Assembly: GCF_001638985.1 (NCBI RefSeq)
Contig: NW_017265136.1
Location: 1,782,269-1,846,268 of the forward strand
Direction of reading: 5' to 3'
DNA from: Phycomyces blakesleeanus NRRL 1555(-)
Lineage: Eukaryota > Mucoromycota > Mucoromycetes > Mucorales > Phycomycetaceae
Length of the DNA stretch: 64,000 bases
The position numbers and the translations under genes are program-made. A model generated the notes under the pieces. It had not been told where the DNA came from and made no database searches. It worked only from the letters and a program-made list of their open reading frames with translations. Positions within the stretch are counted from its first letter, which is position 1; every line of letters starts with the position of its first letter. This document shows positions 23,006 through 35,647 of the stretch, one piece after another.

Positions 23006-24700
23006 TTTAGAAACTTGAATACTCAAAGATAATAATAAAAATAATAAAGAAAGATATATCTTTAAAAAAGTTAATTTGCTTGTCAATGTTGAAACATTTA
23101 TTCCAATCAATTCTACCATACTAATTTTTGAACTCATTAAGGGAACCCCAATTTAGGTTTTATCGGTTCGATAGATGGCACAATATCACTGTGTGGTGAC
23201 TTGGACGACAAAGACGAATCTAATGATGCCTTTCTTGTTGGAGTTGATGAAGGTAACGCTTATTTTACGATCGGATACACCTGAGCTGTTAACTGTGCTG
23301 GTATCGGCCACTGTACATGGGGTATTGCGCACTCACTGGAGCCTCGTTATTGAAGAGTATCCCTTCTTGACCAATATGGTAGCCGCAAAAGTCTCTAGAG
23401 TAGTGCTATAGAGTCTTTGCAAGGAGAACATCAGACATCGCTCAACCTTATTAACTTTATTTTGTGACCATCTGTTTGCCTGCTTATCCCTTTTCACGTA
23501 TTTCCATCTCTGATATGATAAGCTCTAAAATAAGTGCGATATGTTGAGACTGGAAGTTGCCTTAGGTAGGAAGACATCACAAGGGTAGTTCAGAAGAACT
23601 GTTTTATTCTAATGAAGCAAGTTGTATTTATACTATGTTAAAGGGAATTTGCTAGAAGTTCTCAGATACTATAAACTTCCGGAAAAGTGTAGTGTTTTAG
23701 AGAGGGATTGGATTGGCTAGATTAGGATCCAGATTATGGTAACATGTTTACGACACTATCTAAAACCAGTTTGTTTGGTCAATGAAATCCAGCCTTCTTA
23801 GCCTTGGTTTAAATACCCTTTTGATATGAGCATTGTTGGACAAGATGAACCAAGAACATCCTTTTACTCATCATGTAACATATTTGAAATGACTTCAAAA
23901 AAAATCAAGTGTAATTTAGCTACCGCCCCAGTATACAATAAAAAGCTTATCTTTGTCTCTTTCTAATTTTTTACGTATTTAATGGGTACTCTACTTCTAA
24001 ATAATGCATCTACAGGGTTTTAAGCAATTGAACTTTTAGCTGACTATTTTATGCCCCTGGGACATAGTATTGAGTTTCCTTCATCCTTTGACGAAAACCA
24101 AAAGAAAATTAAGAGTAGTGTGACAGTATGGATACACCAAGTAGGAGCTAATTCTAATTATTATTATTTTTAAAGTTTAACAGGTATTTGGTTTTGCAGC
24201 GGTGTATTATGAATTACTTGACGCCGGCGTGTCATATAGAAGCAGTTGTATTTGAGGTGTGACATGCCCTCTCAGTAAGAAAATATTAAATATATATTTA
24301 TATCTTTAAAAAGGCGTTTGATAAGAAAGACTGAAGTCTGGCTGGTTCAAATGCAAGTAAATTGATCATAAAACCTAGTTTTCTAAGTCACAAAATTATT
24401 GTAAAGAAAAGTAGAAGAAATGCACATTTTATAAGTATAAGGCTACTTACCAAAACTTCTCGAGGAATTGGTTTTTAGAATATTCCATATCACTTTCCCT
24501 TTCTCTTCTTCTTTTTAATAAGTACGTTCCGTCTCTCAATTAGTAAAGATACACAAAGGCAATACAAGCATTCTCAGAAGAATACAGGATAACTCAGCTT
24601 CATCTATTTGGAAGCCAACAACTGGTCAACTACAAAAAAAAAAGAGAGCGTGAAATATCAGATTTCAAGACTTCTTTCTTCTTTATCATATTACTCAACC
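23006..24700. other. Intergenic, upstream of membrane protein gene
   Basis: Mostly AT-rich. A 45-codon open stretch at about 23140-23275 (+), with an Asp-rich GDLDDKDESNDAF string, has coding-like composition but no start, no splice context and no family I recognise. It could be debris of the adjacent transposon. A pyrimidine-rich tract at 24490-24520 probably belongs to the promoter of the next gene. Confidence 0.5.
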
Positions 24701-25795
24701 ATGAGTAAATTTTTGATAGCCTTAATCTTGGGCCCACCGCTTGCCTTCTTTACAACCAAGTACATTTGGGACACTCTTGCAGAATGGATGGTCGATCTCA
24801 TTCAAATGTGCATTGATGCGGTCTATCACGATGCCGACAATGGCATTCGTGGTGTTTACACTGGATTTAAGCATCTCGACATGCTCGCCACTCTCTATGT
24901 CAGTCTTTTCAAGTTCTCATTCCGTATCCCAATTGGCCGTGCTGTTGATCAAGTCATGTTGAGCTTCTGTGGTGTTATTCTCGCTATAATGAATGTCGAA
25001 GGCTCCCGTCGCAACATTGCATCTACCCCTTTGTCATGGACTGTTGTGTGGGCAATGATCGGTAACATGTGTGGTGTCTCTGCCATTTTCCCCGTCTACG
25101 TACCTCTGTATCTCTACTACTCTCCAGCCCCAACTGGCAAAAATGTCAGTGGTTATATCGTGTCTCCCAACCGTGCCAATGCTATCCTGATCACCGTGTT
25201 GATTGGATATTTCGCTCCTACTGCTTATATGATTGCTGGTGTCACACCCGAAACTCACCTTGAGGAGACATTCATTGCACTCTGGCAGATTGGTCCTCTC
25301 TGGACAATACCAATGTGCCACGCATTCGAGTACCTTTTCGACATCATTAGTCCTATCACGTCAAATGAGAAGGACAAGGATTTAGCCGAACGCATGGCAA
25401 TTGTAGATAGCAAGAACGCAGTTGAGCGTCTTTACCTCTTCCTCGGTGTCCTTTGTATCCTTGTTTACTATGGTACTTATATTCATTTGTCTTGGTCTGG
25501 TATTAAGGTTTGGGATGCTCTTGTGGAACTTGTCGCTGCTCCTGTCACCCTTCCCACTGGTTTGACTTACTTCCAAGTTGGTGGTTTCTTGGCTTCTTAC
25601 ACATTCTTCATGGACCTCTTCTCGACTTTGCTGGGATGTGTTCTCTGGGGTGTGTTGGATGATGGTTATACGGGAGCTGCAATTTTGCTGCTGACAAGTC
25701 CTATTGTTGGTCCTAGTGCTGCAACATGTATCTATGCTGCATATAGAGAAAATCGCCTTCTCGACACCAGAAAGCTGGTGAAGAAGACCGATTAG
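24701..25795 (+). CDS. Hypothetical polytopic membrane protein
   Basis: A single exon encodes 364 aa from the ATG at 24701 (context CAACC ATG A). Codon bias is good, with many C-ending codons. I count about eight hydrophobic segments, near residues 3-22, 80-98, 112-140, 158-180, 192-214, 246-266, 292-318 and 327-350. They are separated by short polar loops, including an acidic one (SNEKDKDLAERM) near 235. The tail is basic (KLVKKTD). It looks like an integral membrane protein of the ER or another membrane. I do not recognise the family with confidence, and no enzymatic motif is visible. Intron absence and strong codon bias argue for a real, expressed gene. Confidence 0.85.
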   Translation: MSKFLIALILGPPLAFFTTKYIWDTLAEWMVDLIQMCIDAVYHDADNGIRGVYTGFKHLDMLATLYVSLFKFSFRIPIGRAVDQVMLSFCGVILAIMNVEGSRRNIASTPLSWTVVWAMIGNMCGVSAIFPVYVPLYLYYSPAPTGKNVSGYIVSPNRANAILITVLIGYFAPTAYMIAGVTPETHLEETFIALWQIGPLWTIPMCHAFEYLFDIISPITSNEKDKDLAERMAIVDSKNAVERLYLFLGVLCILVYYGTYIHLSWSGIKVWDALVELVAAPVTLPTGLTYFQVGGFLASYTFFMDLFSTLLGCVLWGVLDDGYTGAAILLLTSPIVGPSAATCIYAAYRENRLLDTRKLVKKTD

Positions 25796-26138
25796 TTTGT
25801 TGATGGTCAAAATATTTTGCAACACTTGTCGCGTCAAATTCTTTATACTCATATATTACTTTAAATGAATCTTATATTCGATAAAAGCAGAGCTTGTCAA
25901 TAAATTCATTTTTACTCAATAAATAATAATAATAATAATAATAATACATTCATATATACATTATATAACATATTTCTATATAATAGTTAGCCAATTGGTA
26001 CAGATGTTGGTTTTTAATAAAAAAAAATATGTTTAAAAAGATTAATATTAAAGAAGAAGATAATAATAATAATAATATAGATAAATAAATAAGTAATATA
26101 CGAGTCAATCGTGCCATTCAATAATCATAATATTGGAT
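25796..26138. other. Short convergent spacer, A/T and TAA repeats
   Basis: Lies between two convergent genes. It contains an ATA/TAA trinucleotide run (about 25920-25945) and A/T-rich probable polyadenylation regions. No gene is present. Confidence 0.6.
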
Positions 26139-27787
26139 TTACAAGAGATATTTAAAGTCTCTGCCACCACTGCCAACCTTTCCACCTGCATCGATCACCT
26201 TGTTCAAGCTAGTGAATTTCAACTTTAGGATAAGGGCACAAACGGCAGCTACCAACATGGCACCTCCGTTAATCATATTAGATCCAACGTATCGAGGAGC
26301 ATCTGCGGGCCATCCCGAATAGAGAGCAAATGTACAAACAAGAGCACCAAAGTTTGCAATAGAAGAAACAATTCCGGTAGCAGTAGCAACAGCCGTTGCT
26401 CCTTCTTTCGAATTGGCTGTCCATGCCATGCTCTAGATAAATAAGGTAAGAAATACTTGTATTGCTATTGTTGTTGTTTTGTATATATATATATATATTA
26501 AAAATAAATTCGTGCTGCTTACCAATGGTACGGTTGGGTAAGTACCGCCGGCTACAATCATCAAACCGAAATAGCGTAAACCTACTGGGCCACCAAAACT
26601 GAGGATTGTGAATCCAACAAAGGAAGCAAGAGAAGTCCCGATAATAAACCATCCACGATCTTCGTAACGGTCACTTAGGCGAGTGATAATATAAACCATA
26701 ATACCGCCGAATACATAAGGTGGAATGCTCATCAAACTGACTTGAATTGATGTGTAAGTTCCAATCTCCTGTACAATTCTTGGCAGAAAGTATCCAAGGG
26801 ATGTGGCAGCCATGACAGGTGTAAAGTATAATACACAGAAAAGCCACACTTTGTAATCCGTCAGTTGCACAAATATTTGATGAAGATCTCCTTTTGCGGG
26901 AAGACGTGTTTCGGTCTCTTGAGGAAGTCCCTGGGGGACCATTCCTAATCTACGACGTATGAGAGCACGCTCTTCTTCATCCAAGAACTTTGTCGAGGCC
27001 TCTGGTTTGGATGGCAGATACCATATTGTGGCCACACCAAATATCACAGACAAGATACCAGATATTACAAACAACCTAAATTCAGCAATACACCCACCCA
27101 GTTGTTAAGTCAAATGAAGATATCCAGTCAAAAGAAGAAAAGAGAAGGCGATTGTATATGGAAGAATATAGTTACCATTGCCAACCGTAAAGACCACCCT
27201 TGGTGTCAATCAATTGAATGGCAGCCGAGATTAATCCACCAAATGCACCTACAGGAATATGAATAAGAATTGAGGTAGATTATTAATAATTCAGAAGGCC
27301 TCTAACCTGATGCTGGTCCTGCCAGATATGTAACGCCAATACGAGAAGATATTTCGTTGGGACGATACCAGAGGGTTGTATAGTATGCTACAATACAAAG
27401 GTGAGTTAGGGTTGGTATTTAAGGCGAGTATCTTTTGACTTACTGATCCCTGGCCAGAAACCAGCTTCAAAGACACCCTACCAAAGCAAATAATATTTAC
27501 AAATAAAAATAGATAAAATAAAATAATGGTAAAATATTAACTTTTTTATTATTATTTTACCAGCAAGAATCGCAGGAGGTAGAAATGCCATGGCTTTGTA
27601 ATAGCTGCCAAACATCCGGTTACAATACTCCATGTAATCATAATACGTGCAATCCAAAAGGCTGGATTCACGTGTGTCATAATAAGGTTGGAAGGTACTT
27701 CAAAGATCTAACGTGTGTATAAATTTATAAGATAGATAATCCCCCACAAAACAACAGTAACATTACCAATCCCTCCACAGCATCCCC

Positions 27788-27823
<36 letters not shown>

Positions 27824-28229
27824 ATCCACCCACCCCTCATTTATTTTATTTTACATATATTTAATTTTTATTTCGAGTTTTTATTTATTTATTTAGTTAT
27901 TTATTTTTACCAAGACTTACAATATAAGCTACGTAAAAGAGACCCAGACCAATATTGTTCTGGCTGGAATCTAGACCGACTGTCTGAGCCATTGTATGGC
28001 CTGCTTGTTTGTTCATTGTCATGGCATAACCAACATTTGCACGGTCTTCAACACTGAGAAAATAAAGGATAAAGATCCAAGGAACAATACGCCAATCAAG
28101 TTTTCTTAAAAGCTTTTTTTCTCGGGGAGAAATGGCCTGACTGCGACTTCCTTGATCTTCTGATCTAGATGAAGTTCTACTCAAGACCTCTTGAAAAGAA
28201 CTTATTATGGAATTAGCTTTACTACTCAT
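26139..28229 (-). CDS. MFS permease, anion:cation symporter (Dal5/Tna1-like)
   Basis: Seven exons, 28229-27921, 27707-27561, 27477-27444, 27387-27307, 27248-27176, 27075-26523 and 26432-26139, encode 496 aa, closing exactly in frame. The N-terminal DWRIVPWIFILYFLSVEDRANVG is the TM1/loop signature of the ACS family (allantoate, nicotinate, pantothenate and biotin-precursor permeases). Further support is SNLIMTHVNPAFWIARIMI in TM4, GVFEAGFWPGI, and YYTTLWYRPNEISSRIG after it. An amphipathic central loop contains LDEEERALIRRRL. The ACS signature often has FLDRTN where this protein has SVEDRANV, so the residue before Arg is Asp as expected. The substrate is probably a small carboxylate, but this is inference. 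Small exons of 34, 73 and 81 nt lie in the middle. A CA repeat (27790-27821) lies inside the first intron. Confidence 0.93.
27790..27821. repeat. CA dinucleotide array in an intron
   Basis: About sixteen CA units in intron 1 (27708-27920) of the ACS-family permease. Confidence 0.9.
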
Positions 28230-28637
28230 GGTGAATTTGTTATGGAATCAAAGTAACTATATAATTCCAACTACTCTCTCTCTCTCTTTATCTGTCTATA
28301 TTCTTTCTTTCTTTTACAGTAAGGTTCTGTTAAATAAAAGATAAATAAATAAAGGAAGGAAGGATCGAGTTTGGTGGTTTTCTAATGTCAAGAAGATCCA
28401 ACGAGATGGGTAAACAAAGCAAACCCAGTCCGATTTTTCAAGGGATTTGGTACGAATCACAAATGTTACAAAAAAAATGGTAAATACACACAGAAAGTAA
28501 ATGTGTACAAATTCCAATATCTGCTATATAATAATATAACCTTTTCTTTTTTGATAATAACAGCTTGATGGGCAATGTATATAAAATTGAACTTTTATGA
28601 TGATTATAATTAATAATTGTTTAATTAATTATTTATT

Positions 28638-28675
<38 letters not shown>

Positions 28676-28966
28676 GTGTGTGATTTGGGGGTATTGAGTT
28701 TCTAGACTTTATGTATATTGTATGCTGTATATTGTATATGAATAAAATTATATGCGTTTGTATGGAATTAGAGAGAAAGGCAAAAAGAAAGAAAGAAAGA
28801 AAGAAAGGTCAATTGGGAGTTTATGAAAAGAAACGAAAACAGAAAAGCAAAATATAAAAAAAAATAAAAGAAAAAAGAATATAACAAAACAGCAGTTGGA
28901 AAGAAGACTCTTTCAAACCTAGCTTACAGTTTAGAATAGAGCAAGGGCGCTTTTTTGGGTGTTCAG
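28230..28966. other. Intergenic with TA and GAAA microsatellites
   Basis: Between two minus-strand genes. It has a CT run near 28275, a TA run at 28643-28672 and a GAAA run near 28790-28808. No gene is present. It should hold the promoter of the Dal5-like permease and the terminator of the PH-domain gene. Confidence 0.6.
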
Positions 28967-31900
28967 TTAAAGTGTCCTTTCAAAATGTTTAGGGAGTGCA
29001 ATATCTTGGAATCGACGAGATAGACGACAGCGTAAACTCTTTTCGTTCGAGCGGTTCCTCGGAATAGGATCAGATACAGCAGTCAGTTCGTTTAGCTCTC
29101 TGTTAAGATAGCTCGAATCTGTGGTATCTGTTGTATCTCTGGTCGAGTTGTAGTCTATCGATTTGCGGATATCCTCAACCTCGATGCATTGAGATAATGT
29201 ATATATACGTCTCTGCTTCTCTCGGTGACTCTTGGCATTGTAGTCAGAAGAGTTGTTGGATGCCTTTGAAGTAGGGGGCAGTAGATAAGAAGGGGTACAC
29301 GACGGGATCTATGGTACTTGTGTCAGAAATACGGGTGCTTTATAATTCGTGCTTGATATTTGATGGCGTTCAAGCAAGTCTTTAAACCTACATTTTTACG
29401 GGTCTTGTTTAACAAGTAATAAAGAGACTAAAGAGATAAATTAAATGCAAACCAAGCCAGGTTTGGTATTTATTTTAGCATTCTTGGTCAGCGTATGCAT
29501 GTATGTATATATGCAAACAGTAAGCCAGAAAGATTATTCACCTTTATCCAGACCGCATGAGTCTCATGACTTAAGCACTGAATCTTGAGATTACGTGTCA
29601 AGGTGTTGATGGTTAGACTTGGTGGCTCTTTTGTTTGTGCTTCAACAGGATTAGAATCCACCTTGAAAGACTCAACAAGTGCTGTAGATAGGTGTATATT
29701 AGAAAGTCAATAATAACCATAATACATAAAAAAAATAAAATAAAAAATAACATTAAGAAATAAGCAATAGAAGAAAATCATTACCACTCTTGGCATCAGA
29801 TGGACCTCCTCGAGTGCCTGGTTCTTGGGTTGACCAATAGAGCGTCATACTATAGGGGTGGATCCAAAAGAAACGACGATGCTTCTTTTCAGAGATTCCC
29901 TGCCCTACACGCTTACGAGTGTATTTAAGCATCCAATCACCAATCATTGTCCGCGCAACAGTTGGAATACTCTGTGTGGATACAGCCTCTTGTTCTTCTG
30001 ACCCTATGTGTGGCGTATGCTTTTGAGACCGATTCTTGGAGACCGAGTGTCTGTGTTGTTTGGATGACTGGTCCGATTCGTACATAAAAGTTCCAGGATC
30101 CACCATGACTGAGCCACATCCCTCTTTTACAGACTGTTCGTTCTCAAACCAGGGTCGAGGATACACCACCTGGGATGGAGGATGGGATATTGCCGGTAGT
30201 TCGCAGTGGGTCCAGGATTTGACATCTTCTTTATCTTTCGTGTCCAAAAAATCAATACGTTCTATGGTTGCGCTGCCACGGTATGTTTCTTCTTCTCCTT
30301 CTTCGTCTTCTACTGGTTGGTAGATATGCTCAGTTTCAGAAACAGTAGGGCATCTAGGTTTTCTAGACATCGCATCTGCTAAAAAGAGTTCATCACCCAG
30401 GGATCGAGAGCGGATAAGAAGTGGCGGAATAGACGAGTCTAGGTTATTATCGTCATTGTAATACGAAATGTTGTATGTGTCATTCAGAGGTTCCTCGACA
30501 GTGCTGTCTGCAGACGAATCAGTCCAGCTTTCTAATCTAGTTGTTCTAGGTAGCTTGCAAAAGTTCTCAATCGTCTCTTGAGATTCCCGCAAGAGCGCAT
30601 CGATCTCTGATCTCTCAAGCCTTTCCTTCTCTAATTTTTGATGAAGGGCTTGAACGACAGAATGGGAGTGAGCTAGCGAAACCCTCAGAGTTTCGACCTC
30701 GAGCAATGAATTTGTTCTCTTCTTGTTCTGCCGTTTGTTTGTCGTAGTTGACACCAAGGTTTCTTTCTCCGGTGTGTGTGATAAGGTGCTGGAGGTTTCT
30801 GGTGAGATGGATTGTGGTACTGTGGGGCTGGGTTTGGTAGGTATAGATGCTTTATACTGCTCTAGTTCTCGGGCAAGGTTGTCTCTCTCTTGTCGGACAC
30901 CTTCTAGTGTTTGGCGCAAAGAGGCTAGTTCATGCTCATAGTTGTGCTGTGTCTTTTCGATGGATTTTGACCAGCTCTCGTGAGAAGCTTTGAGGAGTTC
31001 TAATTCTTGGCTTATAAGACCCTCTTGTCGTTTGACACGAGCTTGATCTAGTCGCGATCGTATCAGACTTTGGGACAATTCTTGTATCTGTTGTGTTAAT
31101 TCTTGCTTTGCTAATTCAAGATCCCAAATCTCCTCTTTTAATCGTTCTAATATATACAAATATAGTTATATGTAATAAGTAAAAGCACCCTTTTCTTTAA
31201 AGAAGAAGAAAAAATCAAATATGCTTCTTCTTTTCTTTTTTTTTTTAAAAAAAAAGATGACTACAACCTTCAGCTATACACTTTTGACGAAGTTGTCGAG
31301 ATAAAAGGTCAATTTTTTGTTGGCCATTTGTCTTGTCCGTCTCGAGGAGAGCAGAATTTTCCTGAGATTCTTTCAAAAGACGCTGAATTTTATGAACCTC
31401 GGTCAGAAACTCCTTTCCCATGGTCTTGCCAAGCATTATTTCAGCCGGATTGCGATCTACTTCTGGTCCTTCTGATGTAGACCTCTGCAATCTTTTTCTC
31501 ATGCTAAGCGCGAGTTTGGAAGACGGACTGGGTAAATGAGCTGGTGCAGTACGCCCAAAAGAGGCGGAAGAAGAAGTGGAAGACGAGCGTGAGGGAGCAA
31601 TATTTACGCTGTTGATAAATAATAGTGAATTTCTTTTGGAACGTGATCGAGAAAACGAGGGGGTAGAGGATGTATTTTCTGGAGAAATTATTGTAGAGCT
31701 CATGTAAGGCTAGATAAGAAGCTCATTATTAGTTTCTTGATAGCGTATATATATATATATCTATAAATAAAGTCGAGGCATCCAAGTTACCGTGGCAGTG
31801 CCTTCATATAACGTAGCTCTCGTTAACGATTGACGGCATGTCTGAGAATGATTAGAAGATATTGAATTCTATAAGATAAAAATTGGGGGTTTTTTTTACG

Positions 31901-31981
31901 AGTTGTAATACCAAACTGCAATTAGATGATGATATATTTTTTGTCTATTAAAGACGAAAGACTCACTCGACTAGATAACAT
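28967..31981 (-). CDS. Num1/ApsA/Mcp5-type cortical PH-domain coiled-coil protein
   Basis: Seven exons, 31981-31967, 31868-31791, 31709-31268, 31146-29785, 29681-29542, 29427-29392 and 29308-28967, encode 804 aa with every junction in frame. The N-terminus is Ser/Thr-rich. Residues about 125-260 form coiled coil (ERLKEEIWDLELAKQELTQQ, then heptads of Leu/Glu/Lys), and a second coiled coil follows near 320-370. From about 578 to 691 lies a PH domain of the Num1/Mcp5 type: MIGDWMLKYTRK, KKHRRFFWIHPYSMTLYW, then PSLTINTLTRNLKIQC and HAVWIKSLYYLLNK. In yeasts this domain binds PI(4,5)P2 and tethers dynein or mitochondria to the cell cortex. A basic Ser-rich tail of about 110 residues follows. A shorter model starting at the ATG at 31703 is possible, but the two upstream exons are open and in frame. 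One donor (GTTGTA at 31267) is weak. Confidence 0.9.
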
Positions 31982-32932
31982 GGCGTTCTTTTTGGATTAA
32001 CAGAATCCGTGGCTTTTTAGCACAAAGAAACAAATAGGCAAGGGGTCTGATGTTGTACTAGGTAAAAAAAAAGAAAACAAAAACAAAAACAGAGGAATAC
32101 AATCACAGTAGAGATAGTGTAAAATTTGGTGAGAAGAGCAACGAAAATAACCACAACAACATCTGCTGTACATTATAGTTTGCCTACACTCTCTTATGTA
32201 AGGGGGGGTTGAAGGGGAGGGAGCTGTGACTGTAAAGACAAGAAAAGAAACAGAGCCAGACATGATAAAAATCATAGTATGGTAGATTAAGGAGGGTCTG
32301 GTAAATGTGTGTGTGTGTGTGTATTGCAGACGTACGCATTGACCCCAAGGCTTTCACTATCAGTAAGTCTAAAATTTGCTTGGGTTTGACTGTTAAAAGA
32401 TCGTATACTAGTGAATGTTAGGATATGTTTGAATTGACTCTTCATACGAAATATTAAATAATAATTACAGGTTAAAAGGTACATCAAGAGATATGCGCCT
32501 ATTACCTTGAGAAGTAACATGTGTTTCTACAGCTCAGAAGCTTCATTAAATAGAAATATATAGGTTATGTATATAAGTTTCCTGCAATATCCTGCATTAT
32601 TCTATCTTTGGCGCGAAGACTTGCAAAACACCTGCATCAGGCACTTCTCGTTATTCTACTAACTTAGTTATGTAATACATCGGTCAGCCACTGACGATGG
32701 TATATTTTGCTCTGTTACGATTAGATTGACAACAGTTGACACACTAAATCCTAGACACAACACGTCCAATTGATTTCTCCTGCCTATTTATTTTTCATCC
32801 AAACACCCTTTGATATCCACTGAAGTAAAATCCCCTAAATCAAAATGATAATAATAATAATAAAAAAAAAGCACATCACTATGGTTCTTTTGACGCCTAT
32901 ATTTATTGACCTGTGTAATCTAAAAAAAAAAA
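31982..32932. other. Intergenic between PH-domain and sulfotransferase genes
   Basis: AT-rich. It holds the promoter and leader of the PH-domain gene, with an A-rich tract and a GT run near 32307-32322. No coding sequence is supported. Confidence 0.6.
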
Positions 32933-33749
32933 CTATTTTGCCACACCCAAAGCTTCAATTCTAGATGCCAGTTCCATATTTTTTATGAATTGATCTCGCT
33001 TGAGTACAATTAGCTTTTCAAAATCATCTCCCTTGTTGGCGTGAGGCCATGGAAGATCAGGAACCTCTTTTCCAAGAAAAGCACAAAGCCGTGACCACCC
33101 TTCACCAAGCTGCATTACCAGCAAATTTTCGGGACGAACAATTTCCTTGACTCGTTGGCTGTGTCGAGTGAACTGATCAATCATCCGTTGCTTGTCCTGG
33201 AATCCTTTCCCACGCAGCTCACCATCACACACAATGGTCTTTGCCATCCGTCTTGCTCTGAGAATGTGTTCTGGCCAAGTGTCATCCACACCCGGCCACT
33301 CACGGATTGTTTTTGAAGCAGAGGTATACCATTGATCGGGATCGCGTTCGGTCAAGATGACCTTGGCATCAGGATATTCTTTTAGGAGTTTCTCAAAGAA
33401 CGCAACAGCCGGCCAGTCAACTGCAGCATCATAGCCTTTGAATACATTGTCCCAGTCGACAGGATCTTCTGGAAACAAATATGCATCCCGGAATAGATCT
33501 GGATCTTGAGAAGGGTCAGTTATGACCTTTGCCATGTGGTGAGTATTGTATCTAAGAGTTCAATTTATGCTTTTAATCATGTTTAAATATCATTATATCT
33601 GATCATCTCTCTTTCTATTTTTTTTACCCTAGCTGATCGAGTGCCAAACATAAACTGAGTGTTCCTGTACGTCCATATCCTGCTCCGAGAATCTTAATTA
33701 AAGGCTCTTTCTTTTGACTTGGAGAAGATATAGGTTGGTCTTTTGTCAT
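32933..33749 (-). CDS. Sulfotransferase-family P-loop protein (Sulfotransfer_4-like)
   Basis: Two exons (33749-33628, 33551-32933) encode 246 aa. Near residues 22-33 the sequence GAGYGRTGTLSL is a P-loop-like 5'-PSB motif that binds the sulfate or phosphate of PAPS. Next comes the WDNVFKGYDAAVDWPAVAFF stretch and YPDAKVILTERDPDQWY, which contains the conserved 3'-phosphate binding Arg region. This is the pattern of the family often annotated in fungi as NAD-dependent epimerase-like or sulfotransferase. The intron (33552-33627) is GT-AG and removes cleanly. No signal peptide is visible, so the protein is likely cytosolic. Its acceptor substrate is unknown. Confidence 0.9.
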
Positions 33750-35647
33750 AGTAATTGAGATATAAAAAAAAAGTAAACACAACAAAAAAGAAGGTATTGT
33801 CAAGGGGAAGAGATATTCAGTGTAGTTTAAAGTCTCTCTTTTATATATATATATATATACATATACATATGCTTGGCTGATACAATGGAATTTATATGTT
33901 TGTTTGATTTTATACCAGCTGTGTAAGTTTATTTTATTAATCATGCAACCGAGATGAAATATTTAATCTTGGACTTGACTTGGTTTTTAGAACAATGATG
34001 ATCTTGAATGACAAATATTTGCAAGCATCATTAGGAGTAAGTTTAATAGTTTAATAGCTTAATAGTTTAATGTATACATCCATGTTCAAATAGAAAAAAT
34101 CATTATTTAAGCTAATAGATGTATAGTAAAGACTGTCAGTATTAAACACAGTAATACTAATAGTATTCTCCAACGATAATGATTTTAAACAATTTTTTTT
34201 TGAAACTTGGAGTTTTGTTTTTATAATATGACACAATTTGAAACATGTGTGTTTGTATCTATTAAATATATCAATTCAATCCAACATACCCATGCATGTC
34301 TTGATTTTCTACTTGCATACAGACCATTTTTTCAGAAAATGCCATAAATAACAGTATTTTAATCGACTGTAGAATCTTTGGTTTCCATTCTAAATACATA
34401 CAGATATATATATATGCTTTCTAAAAAAAATATAGAGAAACAGAAGGACTAGTTGAGAATGGAAACTTATATAGATGTCCCGGGCAGTTTCATATGATGA
34501 GTGAACCTGAGTACAGTCTAGCTACATGTGTTTGACCAATTTATGGGGTTGGAATATAAAAATACACTATATATATAAATTCTAAATTTGTGCTTATATT
34601 TTCTATACCAAAAAAAAATACAACTTCTTTAATTGACTGCAAAGGAAATAGAAAGAGAATAGAAAACAACCTTGGGTCGTATTCCAAACAAGCTGGTGTG
34701 GGGAAATCTTTAAATATAGTATGATTTACTAATAGCATTACAGTGATAGTGATAAATAATAAATCCCTTGTGAGTAACCGTTTGTTTAGTCAGACTAAAA
34801 TAAATGCCTCGAGTCAATATTCAAAAAGGACGTGTAACCTTGAGTGGGTACTAAAATGCTTTGAGTTCAAGCCATGCTGTAAGCCCCCCTCCCTCCCTCT
34901 CAATTCCTAGTCTCTCCTTTAAACATTTTTGCCCACCCCTGTATCATTTTCACTTTCAGTCTCACTCTCACTCTCACTCTCAGTCTCAGTCTCACTATCT
35001 CTATATTGTATGTATATATTCTCTTATAGTTATATAATATGCAAAATAAAGAAACAAATTAAAATAATCATAATCATAATCATAATGCCGTATACATATA
35101 TACAATGTCTACTATGTATGAATATGTATGTATATGTATGTTTCTGTATAAACTAAAGAAAAATGTATGCACGCCCCCAATAGTTTAAAGGATTCAATAC
35201 ATAGTTGATTGTTCTCTCACACTCAGGAGATTCGGTGAATCTGTAGTCCACTCCATTGGTTTAAGAATAGTCGTTTCCAACAACAACAAAATACAAGCCT
35301 TGAGATACTATCATGTCTGTTTCCCCATATACGCCTTTTTTTTTTGGAAGCATGATTATACATAGTTACCATATTAGACCACGTAAATATCAAATGTACA
35401 ACCTTAATGTCAAACATTTGGTGGCCATTTATGTCTATATATATATATATACACTTGAGACTTTTCATTTTGTTTTATAACTCTGTATAAGTTTATAGAA
35501 ATATATTATATTGTATTGTATTGTACTGTAGCATGTTATATGTATAAGTGTTTGATTGTGTGATTGTGTTGTGTTGTGTTGTGAATATGTAATAATACGA
35601 GAAAGATAGAAAATAGAGAGAGAAAGAGAGAGAAAGAAAAAAGGGTT
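33750..35647. other. Intergenic, AT-rich, microsatellites
   Basis: No supported gene. It contains TA runs (33842-33860, 34403-34415, 34568-34578), a T/C-rich block at 34880-35000 with TCTCACTC repeats, and A/T tracts. Confidence 0.6.

Noticed and set aside
24608..24700. N-terminal extension of the membrane protein
   Set aside because: The upstream in-frame codon is TTG, not ATG. The first ATG in good context is at 24701.
27790..27821. CRISPR-like regular repeat
   Set aside because: It is a simple CA microsatellite in an intron. No spacer structure exists, and CRISPR is not expected in a fungal genome.
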